A stretch of DNA of 6,277 nucleotides from Gemmatimonadota bacterium. GTDB taxonomy: Bacteria; Gemmatimonadota; Gemmatimonadetes; Gemmatimonadales; GWC2-71-9. A model generated the notes under the pieces. The model was not told the DNA's origin. It did not search any database and saw only the letters and a list, made by a program, of their open reading frames with translations. How positions within the stretch are numbered: position 1 is the first letter of the stretch; the number at the start of each line of letters is the position of its first letter. The position numbers and the translations under genes are program-made. The stretch lies in the NCBI GenBank assembly GCA_016180765.1, contig JACPAP010000124.1:1-6277 (forward strand). The letters are read 5' to 3'. This document shows positions 5,960-6,277 of this stretch, piece after piece.

Positions 5960-6277
5960 GGCTTCCTCCACCACGCAGCACCCACCAGGGCCAGCGTGCC
6001 GATCAGCGACAGCCACCCCACCCAGTCACCCAGCGCGACGTACACGGTGCGGGCGTCGGTGGTGTACACCTCGCCGGCTGCGGTGGCTTGCACTTCCTTG
6101 GGTGTCCGCTGGTGCTCCCGCCCCAGCGGATCCACCAACTCCGACACGCCGTCGTTGGCCGCGCGCGCGATCCCGATACGCGTCTCGATCGCCCGCATGA
6201 CGAGGTGCGCGGGGTGCTGGTACGAGGCGCTGGTGCGTCCGTACCAGGCGTCGTTGGTGATGTTCACCAAGAAATCC
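5956..6277 (-). CDS. lnt: Apolipoprotein N-acyltransferase, C-terminal end (5' part outside window)
   Basis: The frame is open to the right edge; the 106 visible residues end at the TGA at 5958-5956. Lnt is an inner-membrane enzyme that transfers an acyl chain from phospholipid to the N-terminal cysteine of lipoproteins, the last step of lipoprotein maturation. The recognisable portion is DFLVNITNDAWYG (1-13), QHPAHLVMRAIETR and RAANDGVSELVDPLGR, matching the nitrilase-domain end of Lnt (compare family 'VNITNDAWFG', 'RAIENR', 'RAANTGIS..IDPxGR'). The final ~23 residues, from GDWVGWLSLIGTLALVG, form the closing transmembrane helix, followed by a short basic tail. The catalytic Glu-Lys-Cys residues lie upstream and cannot be checked. 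The TTG at 6270 is internal, not a start. The Asp in AANDGVS replaces the more usual Thr. The stop overlaps the hyuA GTG by four bases, so hyuA is probably co-transcribed with it. Confidence 0.92.
   Translation of the reverse strand, partial: DFLVNITNDAWYGRTSASYQHPAHLVMRAIETRIGIARAANDGVSELVDPLGREHQRTPKEVQATAAGEVYTTDARTVYVALGDWVGWLSLIGTLALVGAAWWRKP
5965..5969 (-). promoter_or_regulatory. Shine-Dalgarno sequence GGAGG for hyuA
   Basis: The - strand reads GGTGGAGGAAGCC then GTG at 5959-5957. GGAGG (5969-5965) stands 5 bases before the GTG and inside the last codons of lnt. It fixes the hyuA start at 5959 and shows that hyuA can recruit ribosomes independently while overlapping lnt by four bases. 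Confidence 0.85.

Noticed and set aside
5959..6016. Upstream ATG at 6016 for hyuA
   Set aside because: The 19 extra residues are a shifted reading of the lnt 3' end and precede the conserved VDIGGTFTD motif, which normally lies within a few residues of the start.

Overview
The window is a compact, high-GC stretch that is almost entirely protein-coding. The combination of an MCE/MlaD-type lipid-transport protein and an apolipoprotein N-acyltransferase points to a diderm (Gram-negative type) bacterium. Gemmatimonadota, Rokubacteria-like or myxobacterial lineages would fit the base composition and gene content, but this placement is inference and the sequence cannot fix the phylum. I see no tRNA, rRNA, CRISPR array, insertion sequence, attachment site or clear terminator.

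Layout: two gene blocks converge. On the + strand, the C-terminal part of an MCE-family protein (1-484, cut by the window edge) overlaps by 4 bases (GTGA) with a complete 647-residue signalling protein (481-2424). That protein has a degenerate receiver-like N-terminus, a GAF domain and an HD-GYP cyclic-di-GMP phosphodiesterase domain carrying a large internal insertion. On the - strand, reading from the right edge, are the C-terminal end of apolipoprotein N-acyltransferase (lnt, 5956-6277, partial), then hydantoinase/oxoprolinase subunit A (4004-5959), then subunit B (2397-3935, start revised here). lnt and hyuA overlap by 4 bases (GTGA). The 3' ends of hyuB and the HD-GYP gene overlap tail to tail by 28 bases, so there is no intergenic gap at the convergence.

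How they work together: HyuA and HyuB are the two halves of one ATP-dependent amidohydrolase/carboxylase-type enzyme; the substrate cannot be read from this window. The lnt-hyuA-hyuB order looks like one transcription unit whose promoter lies beyond the right edge. MCE and HD-GYP look like another, with its promoter beyond the left edge.

The most unusual element is a 42-base array of six 7-base units (3961-4002) in the hyuA-hyuB junction. On the mRNA-sense strand it forms five GGG tracts separated by 4-base loops, a canonical G-quadruplex pattern. It lies just upstream of a strong Shine-Dalgarno sequence and a GTG that I regard as the true hyuB start. Most alternative starts would read the repeat as protein.
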